From Oscillospiraceae bacterium (GTDB taxonomy: Bacteria; Bacillota; Clostridia; Saccharofermentanales; Saccharofermentanaceae), in contig CADAKH010000016.1 of NCBI GenBank assembly GCA_902788505.1, positions 1-61,890 of the forward strand: 61,890 nt of DNA. Reading direction: 5' to 3'. The position numbers and the translations under genes are program-made. Position 1 is the first letter of the stretch. Each line of letters opens with the position of its first letter. The notes beneath the pieces were generated by a model. The model did no database searches. It was not told the origin of the DNA and saw only the letters and a list, made by a program, of their open reading frames with translations. This document shows positions 7,550 to 16,556 of the stretch, piece by piece.

Positions 7550-7953
7550 GTAGAATCGAGACACGTGAGCAAGCAATGCAACTTCTGTTCCAGATAGGTT
7601 TCAGAAATTCACCTATCAGTGAACAGATTGATATATTCAAGGAGAATCATCCTGAACTTGCTGAAGATCCTGAGAATGAAGCGTATTTTCTTGATGTTGT
7701 ATACGGTGTCATTAACAGCAGGGATGAGCTTGATGAGAAGTTTGTTCCTTTCCTCAAGAAGTGGAAGCTTGAGCGTCTTCCGCAGACTGACCGCATTATC
7801 CTTGAGATTGCGGTATATGAGATACTCACAGTTGAGGAGATCCCTACATCTGTTTCCATTAACGAAGCAGTCAAGCTTGCCAAGAAGTACGGAACAGATA
7901 ATTCATCATCTTACATCAACGGCGTATTGAGCAATTTCGAGAAGAGTATCTGA
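7546..7953 (+). CDS. nusB: transcription antitermination factor NusB
   Basis: 135 residues, the usual NusB length. NusB with S10 binds boxA RNA and prevents premature termination of rRNA operons. Recognisable features are REQAMQLLFQ at the start, LKKWKLERLPQTDRIILEIAVYEI and the C-terminal SINEAVKLAKKYG...SYINGVL block. It is coupled to the upstream DUF2273 gene and lies 4 bp before xseA. Confidence 0.95.
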   Translation: MSRIETREQAMQLLFQIGFRNSPISEQIDIFKENHPELAEDPENEAYFLDVVYGVINSRDELDEKFVPFLKKWKLERLPQTDRIILEIAVYEILTVEEIPTSVSINEAVKLAKKYGTDNSSSYINGVLSNFEKSI

Positions 7954-7957
7954 ACTC

Positions 7958-9157
7958 ATGTTCGACTTTGATAGTGTAAGCCGTCTTAACGGCTATATAA
8001 AACAATCTTTGGCTGATAATCCTTATCTTGCCGAGTTTTCAGTTGTCGGTGAGATATCACAATATACGGTGTCTTCAAGAGATCATGCTTATTTTTCCAT
8101 TAAAGACGATCAAAGCCTTATTAACTGTGTGATCTTTTCAAGAGCAAGGTCACAGCTTAAGATCGAGCCCGAAGTCGGCATGAAGGTCAAGGTATATGGC
8201 GGTCTGGATTTTTACGGACCGAACGGAAAGCTTCAGATAATCGCAACAAAAATCGAAGAAAAGGGTGCAGGAGATCTGCACGAGCAGTTCAACAAGCTGT
8301 TCAAGAAACTTCAGGATGAAGGCCTTTTCGACAGTGCGCACAAGAAGCCTATTCCGATACTGCCCAGAAGGATCGGAGTAGTTACTTCAAGCTCGGGAAA
8401 GGTCATTGCCGATATTGTTAACACGATCAGGAAAAGGAATCCTCATCACGATATTCTTCTCTATCCCGCCATCGTTCAGGGCGAGGAATGTCCGCCTGAG
8501 GTAATCAGCGGAATCAGGTATTTCAACGATACGAAAAATGTTGATGTAATAATCGTTGCACGCGGAGGAGGCTCTTTTGAAGATCTGTTCTGTTTCAATG
8601 ATGAAGGTATCGCAAGAGCTGTATATGCAAGTGAGATACCGGTTATTTCGGCGATAGGCCATGAGCCTGATTATACGATCATAGACTATATTGCTGATGT
8701 CCGTGCGGCTACGCCTACTGCTGCAGGCGAGATGGTCATTGCTTCTTATGACGATCAGAGCAAGGAGATAGATAACCTTGCATTGAACCTTGATATTTCA
8801 ATTAATCAGTTTATAGATTCCAGACGAAAGGCTCTGGATGTATATAAGAATCACAAGGCTCTTCATTCTCCCGCATATTATGCGATGGAACAGAAAGCTG
8901 TTGTAAGAGAACTGAAGACTAAGCTTGATGCCTTGTCCGTAAGTGCAGTTAAGCAGGCGGCATCGGATGTTAATGAGATCAAGGTAAGACTTGATGCTTT
9001 AAATCCGGGTAATGTCCTGAAGAGAGGCTATTCTTATGTTTGTGATAACGAAGGCAAAGCCATCGAAACTGTAATGTCAGTTAAAAAGGGCGACAATGTC
9101 AGCATCGTACTGTCTGACGGTACTTTGCTCAGTGAGATAAAAGATATTTCGAATTAA
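7958..9157 (+). CDS. xseA: exodeoxyribonuclease VII large subunit
   Basis: 399 residues. Exonuclease VII degrades single-stranded DNA in both directions to oligonucleotides. An N-terminal OB-fold (about 1-100; VGEISQYTVSSRDHAYFSIKD) is followed by the catalytic domain (GVVTSSSGKVIADI, ARGGGSFEDLFCFND, SAIGHEPDYTI, AATPTAAGE), a helical region and the C-terminal GNVLKRGYSYV motif. It is somewhat shorter than E. coli XseA through a shorter coiled-coil region. The small-subunit gene follows. Confidence 0.96.
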   Translation: MFDFDSVSRLNGYIKQSLADNPYLAEFSVVGEISQYTVSSRDHAYFSIKDDQSLINCVIFSRARSQLKIEPEVGMKVKVYGGLDFYGPNGKLQIIATKIEEKGAGDLHEQFNKLFKKLQDEGLFDSAHKKPIPILPRRIGVVTSSSGKVIADIVNTIRKRNPHHDILLYPAIVQGEECPPEVISGIRYFNDTKNVDVIIVARGGGSFEDLFCFNDEGIARAVYASEIPVISAIGHEPDYTIIDYIADVRAATPTAAGEMVIASYDDQSKEIDNLALNLDISINQFIDSRRKALDVYKNHKALHSPAYYAMEQKAVVRELKTKLDALSVSAVKQAASDVNEIKVRLDALNPGNVLKRGYSYVCDNEGKAIETVMSVKKGDNVSIVLSDGTLLSEIKDISN

Positions 9158-9176
9158 GATGACGGAGGAAATAACA

Positions 9177-9419
9177 ATGCCTGATTCTAAAGATAATGAG
9201 ATGACTTATGAGGCCTGCATGGCTGAGCTTCGCCAGACTGTAAGCAAGCTTTCCGAAGGCAAGGCTACTCTTGATGAGTCATTAAAGCTTTACGAGCGCG
9301 GTGTAGAGCTTGTTGCTATCTGCGAGAATAAGCTCAATGAAGTCACTGCAAGGATAGAGGCCGTCAACAAAGCCAACGGCACTACAGATCCGCTTAATAT
9401 AAGCGAGACCGGAGTTTAA
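9177..9419 (+). CDS. xseB: exodeoxyribonuclease VII small subunit
   Basis: 80 residues forming the helical hairpin that packs on XseA: TYEACMAELRQTVSKLSEGKATLDESLKLYERGVEL is the full family signature. The start chosen is ATG 9177, preceded by GGAGG at 9164-9168. An in-frame ATG at 9159 would add six residues but places the ribosome site inside the gene. The stop overlaps the ispA start (TAATG). Confidence 0.93.
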   Translation: MPDSKDNEMTYEACMAELRQTVSKLSEGKATLDESLKLYERGVELVAICENKLNEVTARIEAVNKANGTTDPLNISETGV

Positions 9420-10339
9420 TGATGGAAAGAGATGATATTAACACTCTGATTCAAAAGACCGAGAAGTGGATATTACCAGAACTTAACAGCATCTTCGACA
9501 GAAGAGAAAGTGAAGATGTGACTGTTAAGGCTGCTTTATACAGCCTTTTGGCCGGCGGTAAGAGATTAAGACCTCTGATGATGCATCTCACATCATCGAT
9601 GCTCGGCATCGAAAAGGATGATGACGTAAAGTATTTTGCCGCAACCCTTGAGATGCTCCATACATATTCACTTATCCATGATGATCTTCCCGCATTGGAT
9701 AATGATGAACTCCGACGCGGAAAGCCTACCTGTCATATGGTCTATGGTGAAGGTATTGCGGTCCTGGCAGGAGATCTGTTGCTCAATAAGGCAATGGAGA
9801 GGATGTTCTTGATATGTGAGTCAAAGCCAGGGTATATCTATGCTGCTTCTGCAATGGCGGAGAATGCCGGAATCAGGGGTATGCTCGGAGGACAGAGCAT
9901 TGATATAGCGTCTGAAGATAAGGAGATATCGTTAACTCTTCTTAAGGAACTTCAGGAGAAGAAGACTGGCGCTTTTATAGAGGCAGCTGTTGTTACTCCG
10001 TACTATCTTTCAAAAGAGATGACAAGAAAAGAAAGCGCAGCTGATGAGACTGCAAAAGATCTCAGAAAGCTTGCTTCCCATATCGGACTTGCTTTCCAGA
10101 TAAAAGATGACATCCTTGACGTAACATCCAATAGTGAGATATTGGGGAAAAGCACCGGTAAAGACGAAAGGGATTCAAAGGCAACATTCGTTACACACCT
10201 TGGCCTTTTGGGTGCAACGAAAAGGTTGGAAGAAGAAGTGAAATGTATTAAGGTTATCATTAACAGATTTAAGGAACAGGGCTTTAATACAGATAACTAT
10301 GAAACACTAACGGACTTTCTTATTAACAGGGACAGGTAA
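9419..10339 (+). CDS. ispA: polyprenyl (farnesyl/geranylgeranyl) diphosphate synthase
   Basis: 306 residues. Condenses isopentenyl diphosphate with allylic diphosphates. The first Asp-rich motif is in SLIHDDLPALDNDELRRG and the second is FQIKDDILD; LAGGKRLRP is the substrate-binding entry motif. Position between xseB and dxs is the standard Firmicutes arrangement for the FPP synthase. The start overlaps xseB in TAATG; a second ATG follows immediately. Chain length (C15 or C20) is not certain from sequence. Confidence 0.93.
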   Translation: MMERDDINTLIQKTEKWILPELNSIFDRRESEDVTVKAALYSLLAGGKRLRPLMMHLTSSMLGIEKDDDVKYFAATLEMLHTYSLIHDDLPALDNDELRRGKPTCHMVYGEGIAVLAGDLLLNKAMERMFLICESKPGYIYAASAMAENAGIRGMLGGQSIDIASEDKEISLTLLKELQEKKTGAFIEAAVVTPYYLSKEMTRKESAADETAKDLRKLASHIGLAFQIKDDILDVTSNSEILGKSTGKDERDSKATFVTHLGLLGATKRLEEEVKCIKVIINRFKEQGFNTDNYETLTDFLINRDR

Positions 10340-12216
10340 TGGATTATAAGTATCTCGGAAAGGAACTCACACCGGACACTCTTAAGGCAATGAAACCTGA
10401 AGAGCGTGTTGAGCTGTGTTCCGAATTACGGGATAAGATACTGAAAACTGTTTCGGCTAATGGCGGACACCTTGCCAGTAATCTCGGTGCAGTCGAACTG
10501 ACGGTTGCCATGCTTTCCGTCTTTGACTATAAGCAGGACAAGATCGTTTTCGATGTAGGACATCAGTCTTATTCATATAAACTTCTTACAGGAAGATTCG
10601 ACAGATTCAACACATTAAGACAGAAGGACGGAATCTCCGGATTCCCGAGGATCAATGAGTCACCGTATGATGCATTTGATACGGGCCACAGTTCTACTTC
10701 GATCTCTGCTGCGATTGGTATTGCCAGAGCAAGAGACCTTGAATCAAAGAAGTTCGATGTCGTCGCTGTGATTGGTGACGGTGCACTGACCGGAGGTCTT
10801 GCGTATGAGGCTATCAATGATCTGGGCCACAGCAAGACAAAGATGATAATCATCCTGAATGATAACGAGATGAGTATCGACAAGAATGTCGGAGGTCTCT
10901 CCAGGTATTTAAGCAAGCTCAGAATCTCGACAGGATATATCTCCGCAAAACAGACTACAGAGTCTTTCCTCCGCAAACTCGGATTCATCGGAAGAGGTCT
11001 TATTAAGATAATCCTTGCGATCAAGGATTTCTTCAGATTCCTTTTGTACCGCAAAAAGCCTTCCATGTTTGAAGATCTCGGACTCAATTACTACGGACCT
11101 GTTGATGGACACAATATGGATGATCTCATCAAAGCACTTGAGGCTGCAAAAGAGATCAGAGGTCCGGTGCTTATTCATGTTCTTACCAAGAAGGGTAAGG
11201 GATATAAACTTGCAGAAGATAATCCGTCCGATTATCACGGTGTCGGTCCGTTTGATCTTGAGACGGGTGTCACAACCGGTAAAATCAGTTATACAACTGT
11301 ATTTGCGAATACCATTACCGAACTTGCGATAAAGAATACGAAGATCGTTGCCATCTCGGCTGCCATGACTCTCGGAACAGGACTTGATAACTTCCAGATG
11401 AAGTTCCCTTCGAGATTCTTCGACTGCGGTATTGCTGAAGAACACAGCGTAACTATGGCGGGCGGACTTGCAGTTTCCGGATTTATACCTGTAGTTGCCA
11501 TCTATTCTTCATTCCTTCAAAGAGCATATGATGAGATGATCACTGACTGCTGTTTCATGAACAGTCATGTTGTATTTGCAATCGACAGATCAGGTTTTGT
11601 AGGAAATGACGGTCATACACATCACGGACTTCTCGATATTTCTTATCTGAACTCGATGGTGAATATGACTGTGTTCTCTCCAAGAGATTATACGGATCTT
11701 AAGAGATGCCTTAAGTACGCTATCGAAAATGTGAAGGGTCCTGTTGCGGTAAGATATCCCAGAGGCGCATCTCCTTTTGAAGCTGACGGTCCGTTATACG
11801 AAGATCCCGCCGATTGTGTTCTTCCTCATGTTGTCTGTGATTACGGCAATGATTTTGCAATTGTTTCTACAGGCAAGATATCCGAAGAGGCAGATAAAGC
11901 GACAGAGATCCTGAAAGAGCAGGGAATAATGGGTAAGCATATCAATATTTCAATGATAAAGCCCATTCCGGCTAAAGAGATTTGGGATCTTCTTGTCGGT
12001 ACCAAGTATGTATTCAGCCTTGAAGAAGGAATCATCAGCGGAGGTTTCGGAGAAGCTCTCGAACGTGAACTTCAGATACTCGGATTTGAAAGTGATGTCA
12101 CGGTGTTTGGTGTAAGAAATCCTATCGTCAGGGCAATGTCTCAGAAAGAACAGCTTAAATACTGCGGCCTTGACGGTGAGACAGTAGCTTCCTCGATAAA
12201 AGCTGCATTATCTTAA
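10339..12216 (+). CDS. dxs: 1-deoxy-D-xylulose-5-phosphate synthase
   Basis: 625 residues, the usual DXS length. Thiamine-diphosphate enzyme that condenses pyruvate and glyceraldehyde-3-phosphate, the entry to the methylerythritol phosphate (MEP) pathway. The ThDP motif GDGALTGG...ILNDNEMSI is at about 147-175, the transketolase-type pyrimidine domain carries the catalytic Glu in CGIAEEHSVTMAGG, and DRSGFVGNDGHTHHG is typical of DXS. It starts at the last base of ispA (TAATG). With ispH at the right end of the window this indicates an MEP-pathway organism. Confidence 0.97.
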   Translation: MDYKYLGKELTPDTLKAMKPEERVELCSELRDKILKTVSANGGHLASNLGAVELTVAMLSVFDYKQDKIVFDVGHQSYSYKLLTGRFDRFNTLRQKDGISGFPRINESPYDAFDTGHSSTSISAAIGIARARDLESKKFDVVAVIGDGALTGGLAYEAINDLGHSKTKMIIILNDNEMSIDKNVGGLSRYLSKLRISTGYISAKQTTESFLRKLGFIGRGLIKIILAIKDFFRFLLYRKKPSMFEDLGLNYYGPVDGHNMDDLIKALEAAKEIRGPVLIHVLTKKGKGYKLAEDNPSDYHGVGPFDLETGVTTGKISYTTVFANTITELAIKNTKIVAISAAMTLGTGLDNFQMKFPSRFFDCGIAEEHSVTMAGGLAVSGFIPVVAIYSSFLQRAYDEMITDCCFMNSHVVFAIDRSGFVGNDGHTHHGLLDISYLNSMVNMTVFSPRDYTDLKRCLKYAIENVKGPVAVRYPRGASPFEADGPLYEDPADCVLPHVVCDYGNDFAIVSTGKISEEADKATEILKEQGIMGKHINISMIKPIPAKEIWDLLVGTKYVFSLEEGIISGGFGEALERELQILGFESDVTVFGVRNPIVRAMSQKEQLKYCGLDGETVASSIKAALS

Positions 12217-12290
12217 TTTTCATTTGCTTCTGTATTTTTATTCAGCAAAGTGATTAAATATATAAAGCTTTAATCAGGAGGATATTCTTC

Positions 12291-13172
12291 ATGAATTACG
12301 GAATCTGTTCCAATGGTTCAAGAGATACCGGATACGTGACCGCTATAAAGACCGCAAAGATACTTGCAGATCTTGGTGCAACACCGGTCTTTGAACCGGG
12401 TATGGATGAAGAGTGTCCGAAGCTGAAGGAAATTCCGGGAATTGTTTTCGCTGACTTTACAAAAACAGATCTTAAAGCTGTTATCTCTATCGGCGGAGAC
12501 GGTACATTCCTTTCAAAAGTTGCAAAATACAGGGAGCTAGATACAGAGTTTATCGGTATTAATCTGGGATCCATCGGTTTTCTCAATGAGATAACTTTAG
12601 ATGATCTTGAGAAGGATCTTTCCCAGCTTGTTTCAGGCAGTTACGATACGATCGACAGAACCCAGCTCCAGTGTGAAGTCTTTAATAAGGACGGAGAGCT
12701 AAAAGGATCAAGTGTCTGTCTTAACGATGTCATTATCGTAAGAGGAGCTAAACCGCATATTACAACGCTTGTCCTTTCAATTGACGGACAGATAATCGAG
12801 AGATTCAGGGGAGACGGCCTGGTTGTTTCCACAGCGACCGGATCTTCAGCTTATTCTTTATCAGCAGGCGGACCTATCCTTATGCCCAATATGAAGGACA
12901 TAATCGTTACTCCGATCTGCTCACACACTTTGAATGGTTATACATATGTAGCTACACCGGAAAGTGAGATAAAGATCAGTCTGGAAGAGATTGAGACTGC
13001 ACCCCTGATCTGTCCTGACGGAAGAGATTTTATTGATCTCGAAAGCTACGATTCTATTGTTATCAGAAGATACGGAAAAGTCCTTAAGACAATCTGTCTC
13101 AAGAAGGACAGTTTCTTCAGCAATGTCAGAAAGAAGATAGTACAGAGAGGTTACTTCTATGAAAACCGCTAA
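12291..13172 (+). CDS. nadK: NAD kinase
   Basis: 293 residues. Phosphorylates NAD to NADP with ATP or polyphosphate. Key motifs are GGDGTFL (68-74), the LND segment and GDGLVVSTATGSSAYSLSAGGP. An AGGAGG ribosome site lies 7 bp upstream of the ATG. The gene follows dxs after 74 bp; tlyA, which often sits between dxs and nadK in Clostridia, is absent. The last 14 bp overlap argR. Confidence 0.95.
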   Translation: MNYGICSNGSRDTGYVTAIKTAKILADLGATPVFEPGMDEECPKLKEIPGIVFADFTKTDLKAVISIGGDGTFLSKVAKYRELDTEFIGINLGSIGFLNEITLDDLEKDLSQLVSGSYDTIDRTQLQCEVFNKDGELKGSSVCLNDVIIVRGAKPHITTLVLSIDGQIIERFRGDGLVVSTATGSSAYSLSAGGPILMPNMKDIIVTPICSHTLNGYTYVATPESEIKISLEEIETAPLICPDGRDFIDLESYDSIVIRRYGKVLKTICLKKDSFFSNVRKKIVQRGYFYENR

Positions 13173-13623
13173 GAATTCAAGACAGGAAAAGATACTTGCG
13201 CTCATTAGAGATAATGATATTTCGACACAGGAAGATCTTACTGCCAAGGTCAATCAGGCAGGCTTTGAGGCAACCCAGGCTACGATATCGCGTGATATCA
13301 AGGAACTCGGTATCATCAAGATCACGCTTCCTAACAGAGCTACCAAATACTGTGTTCTCGACAGAACAGGCGATACGGCACCCGGAAGACTCCTGGCAGT
13401 ATTTTCAAACAGTATTATCTCAGTAAGTCAGGCTATGAATATCATCGTTATCAAGACTTTACCCGGAATGGCTCAGGCTGCTGCATCAGCTCTTGATTCC
13501 ATGCACCTTGATGAATGCACGGGAACTATTGCAGGCGATGATACGATATTTGCGGCATGTCCCGGCATTGAAGATGCAAAGGCATTTGCAATCACTATCT
13601 CTGACATGATGGAAAAAGGCTGA
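13159..13623 (+). CDS. argR: arginine repressor ArgR/AhrC
   Basis: 154 residues, with an N-terminal winged helix (about 1-75: ISTQEDLTAKV...EATQATISRDIKELGI) and a C-terminal arginine-binding hexamerisation domain with GTIAGDDTIF. Represses arginine biosynthesis and activates catabolism in response to arginine. The ATG at 13159 lies inside the end of nadK, with an AGAGAGG ribosome site. No arginine genes are in this window, so its targets are elsewhere. Confidence 0.94.
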   Translation: MKTAKNSRQEKILALIRDNDISTQEDLTAKVNQAGFEATQATISRDIKELGIIKITLPNRATKYCVLDRTGDTAPGRLLAVFSNSIISVSQAMNIIVIKTLPGMAQAAASALDSMHLDECTGTIAGDDTIFAACPGIEDAKAFAITISDMMEKG

Positions 13624-13628
13624 TATCA

Positions 13629-15320
13629 ATGCTTGTAAGACTTGAGATCAGAGATTTTGCGGTTATAAGCAATATTGTGTTCGAACCCGGAAAAGGTCTT
13701 AACGTTATTAGCGGTGAGACCGGTGCCGGCAAGAGCCTTATTGTTGATGCCATAGGTCTTATCCTGGGCGCGAAAGCATCAAGAAATCTTATCCGAACGG
13801 GAAGTCCATCGGCTTTTGCGGAAGCTGTATTTGACTGTTCGGATTTGAATGATTCCGATTTCAAAAAGATAATTGAAGACAACGGTATAGAAGATGATGA
13901 CGGAATGCTGATCATCAGCAGGACTGTCTATGACAGCGGTAAATCGGTTGCAAGAGTCAACGGAACAGGCGTTACAAATGCTGTTCTGAAACAGATTTCT
14001 TCAATGCTCGTAGATATTCACGGTCAGCACGATACACAGGCGATCTTCGATGAATCAACACATGTAAAGCTGCTGGACAGGTTCTCCGGAAGCAAGTGCG
14101 TTGATCTTCACAGTGATTATGTAAAGAAACTTCAGGAGTTCAAGGATCTTGTCCTCAGGATAAAGGAGATTTCATCATCGCCCGATTATCTTGAACGCCG
14201 CCGTGAATACCTTGAATTTGCAGTTAATGAGATTGAAGAAGCAGGTTTCAAAGACGGCGAGGAGGAAGAACTTCACGATACGAAGAAGAGACTTTCACAG
14301 AATGAAGTTCTTTTCGAGAGCCTTAAAAATGCGGCTGATCTTCTTAATGCAGAAGACTCTTATCAGAGTCCGGTTCAGTCTGTAAATCAGGCAGGAAGGG
14401 AGCTGCTTAAGGCTTCGCAGAATGATGAAAGTCTTAAAGATATTGCAGAACGCGCTAATGCCATTGCTTTGGATCTTGATGCCTTGGCATCTGATGTCGA
14501 TAAAGTATTGTCCGACAGGAATTACGATGAAGGCCTTAAGGAACGCACCGAGCAGCGTATCGGACTTTTATATGAGCTTAAAGCAAAGTACGGTGCTTCG
14601 ATTACTGATATCAACAGATTTGCGGCTGATTCTAAGATCGAACTTGATGCTATCGAGAAGAACAAAGACATCCTTCAGGATCTGAAGAAACAGAGAAATG
14701 TTAAGGAGAAGGAACTCCTTGATATTGCAGAGAATCTTTCTTCAATGCGTAAGGACTATGCGAAGAAACTTGAAAAGGCCATCACCAAAGAACTGGCTGA
14801 TCTGGAGATGCCCGATGCGGTTTTCGAAGTAAGCTTTATAAGAAGGGAAAAGGCGAAGTTCTTCTCGATGTCAGGTATCGATGATATCGCGTTCAGGTTC
14901 AGTGCCAACCCCGGTCAGGAAGTAAGACCGCTTTCTACTATCGTATCAGGCGGTGAAGCTTCAAGGATCATGCTGGCAGTAAAGAATGTCTTAAGCAAAG
15001 TGGATCTCATTCCTACTCTTATTTTCGACGAGATCGATACGGGCGTATCAGGCAAAGCATCTCTTGCAATTGCCAATAAACTCAAAGCAATAGCTTCGGC
15101 TCATCAGGTATTGTGCGTTACCCATACGGCACAGATCGCCGCTGCTTCAGACAGAGGCTTCGTGCTCACAAAGACTGTCGTATCAGGAAATACTGAAACC
15201 GTTTGCACAGTTCTGGATGGCAGGAGCAAGGTCAGCGAAGTATCAAGATTGTTGTCAGGCAGCGATTCTGCTTCTTCTTTGAGACTTGCAGAAGACCTCA
15301 TCAATTCATTAAAGACCTGA
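13629..15320 (+). CDS. recN: DNA repair protein RecN
   Basis: 563 residues. SMC-like ATPase that gathers double-strand break ends. Walker A GETGAGKS is at 29-36, two coiled-coil arms occupy the middle (about 155-385), and the C-terminal head has VSGGEASRIMLA (signature) and IFDEIDTGVSG (Walker B). Usual length. It ends the cluster that begins at the Asp23 gene. In spore-forming Clostridia spoIVB and spo0A usually follow; here the next genes are convergent and unrelated. Only 5 bp separate the stop codons of recN and the minus-strand gene, with no strong terminator. Confidence 0.96.
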   Translation: MLVRLEIRDFAVISNIVFEPGKGLNVISGETGAGKSLIVDAIGLILGAKASRNLIRTGSPSAFAEAVFDCSDLNDSDFKKIIEDNGIEDDDGMLIISRTVYDSGKSVARVNGTGVTNAVLKQISSMLVDIHGQHDTQAIFDESTHVKLLDRFSGSKCVDLHSDYVKKLQEFKDLVLRIKEISSSPDYLERRREYLEFAVNEIEEAGFKDGEEEELHDTKKRLSQNEVLFESLKNAADLLNAEDSYQSPVQSVNQAGRELLKASQNDESLKDIAERANAIALDLDALASDVDKVLSDRNYDEGLKERTEQRIGLLYELKAKYGASITDINRFAADSKIELDAIEKNKDILQDLKKQRNVKEKELLDIAENLSSMRKDYAKKLEKAITKELADLEMPDAVFEVSFIRREKAKFFSMSGIDDIAFRFSANPGQEVRPLSTIVSGGEASRIMLAVKNVLSKVDLIPTLIFDEIDTGVSGKASLAIANKLKAIASAHQVLCVTHTAQIAAASDRGFVLTKTVVSGNTETVCTVLDGRSKVSEVSRLLSGSDSASSLRLAEDLINSLKT

Positions 15321-15325
15321 ACTTA

Positions 15326-16030
15326 TCAGTTATAAGAGATCTTCAGAACTTTCTTCCAGATAAATATCATAAGTAACGCAAGCACGCCTGCGATAAGTAC
15401 GGTAACCTGTCCTGATGCTATGAGTGATCCGTCGTGATAGTAGCGGGTGTATTCAAGCGCAAATCTGATAGGTATTGTTACTCCTAAGATGATGTAGATG
15501 GAACGGACTTTGTTCTTCATCTTATTTGTAATTAGCAAGGCGAAAACATGGAGCAGAATGAATATGACCATATCAACAAGCTGTATGGGAAAGTAGGATC
15601 CTGCATGTTCGTTGCTGTAAACTACTGCGAATGGACCGTAGTATTCTTTTCCGTGACAGCATCCGGCAAGAAAGCATCCGATCTTTGCAAGTCCATACAT
15701 CAGAGGTGCAGACACGACAAATGAAGTCATGACGATATCGGGTTTGTCTCTGATGATGATTCCTGAGATCATCACTCCTGTTACCATGCCGACAGCAGCG
15801 CCTAAACCTGAGAATCCAATACCGATACCTTCAGACGTTATCTTAAAGGCAAGCATAAAAGAACCTGCCATTGTACAGACGAAGGAAAGAAGGCTGGTAT
15901 AGAAGATAGTCTGCTTATTAACTCCGGATTTCCGCATGCGGAAAATAGCTGCCGCGTAACCGATCGCAACTGAGAGCATTACGATCAAGGCATAAGGCGA
16001 CCTGGAAAACTCGGGAATGATTATCTGCAT
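15326..16030 (-). CDS. Lgt-like polytopic membrane protein (atypical diacylglyceryl transferase family)
   Basis: 234 residues, about seven membrane helices. The C-terminal IPIRFALEYTRYY matches the Lgt signature RFxxEFxR, and GLAKIGCFLAGCCHG aligns with the Lgt block GRIGNFLNGELYG. Here the Asn and Glu that matter in E. coli Lgt (N146, E151) are Cys, with a CC-H cluster instead. Such GCCxG variants are often annotated as Lgt, but their activity is not established. True Lgt must exist because LspA and several lipoproteins are encoded nearby; whether this is it is doubtful. It is last in a minus-strand trio, 5 bp after its neighbour. Confidence 0.75.
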   Translation of the reverse strand: MQIIIPEFSRSPYALIVMLSVAIGYAAAIFRMRKSGVNKQTIFYTSLLSFVCTMAGSFMLAFKITSEGIGIGFSGLGAAVGMVTGVMISGIIIRDKPDIVMTSFVVSAPLMYGLAKIGCFLAGCCHGKEYYGPFAVVYSNEHAGSYFPIQLVDMVIFILLHVFALLITNKMKNKVRSIYIILGVTIPIRFALEYTRYYHDGSLIASGQVTVLIAGVLALLMIFIWKKVLKISYN

Positions 16031-16035
16031 TAAGA

Positions 16036-16509
16036 TCAGAAACCGTGACAGTCCTTAAGCATGTAAGCGCACATAGCGATTACAAGTATTATAGCGATGA
16101 CGCCTGCGGCAAGAATACCGATATAAACCCACATGAGAACCTTGGCGAACTTGCTTTCCTTATACTTAACTCTGGCAATGATCATCAATACCCATGAAGC
16201 GACATAGGTTGCGAAAACGATCATTGATGAAACATAAGTGAGCGGTTCAAATGAACTGTTGGATGACAGATCGTCGATGCTTTCGGCGATTCCGGAAAAT
16301 ATACCGGCAAGGACTTCAGGTGCAAACTGGCAGACCAGGGATATGATACAAAGGATATTAGCTTTCTTTCTTCTCTCAGACTGTTCTGCAGGAGTATAAA
16401 GATCAGCCTGCTGGATTCCAAGCGTAGCATTATTGCCCTGAACATACTGGGTCTGTGGCTGGTAAGGCGGCTGATACATATAAGCAGGCTGATTATTATT
16501 GTTATCCAC
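16036..16509 (-). CDS. small membrane protein with Gln/Pro/Asn/Tyr-rich N-terminus
   Basis: 157 residues, family not recognised. The first 40 residues are low-complexity and rich in Asn, Gln, Pro and Tyr (YMYQPPYQPQTQYVQ); then a basic patch (SERRKKAN), and three hydrophobic helices at about 51-72, 89-113 and 124-148. The start is GTG at 16509 with GGAGAGG upstream on the minus strand. It is probably in an operon with the flanking pseudouridine synthase (47 bp) and the Lgt-like gene (5 bp). The disordered N-terminus is predicted cytoplasmic. No function can be given. Confidence 0.75.
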   Translation of the reverse strand: MDNNNNQPAYMYQPPYQPQTQYVQGNNATLGIQQADLYTPAEQSERRKKANILCIISLVCQFAPEVLAGIFSGIAESIDDLSSNSSFEPLTYVSSMIVFATYVASWVLMIIARVKYKESKFAKVLMWVYIGILAAGVIAIILVIAMCAYMLKDCHGF

Positions 16510-16556
16510 TATCTTTCCCTCTCCATATAGGCAAGTGCCTTATTTCTTTGAGTATT

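Noticed and set aside
15326..16030. Naming this gene lgt
   Set aside because: Key Asn and Glu positions of Lgt are replaced by Cys, so the enzymatic assignment is not secure.
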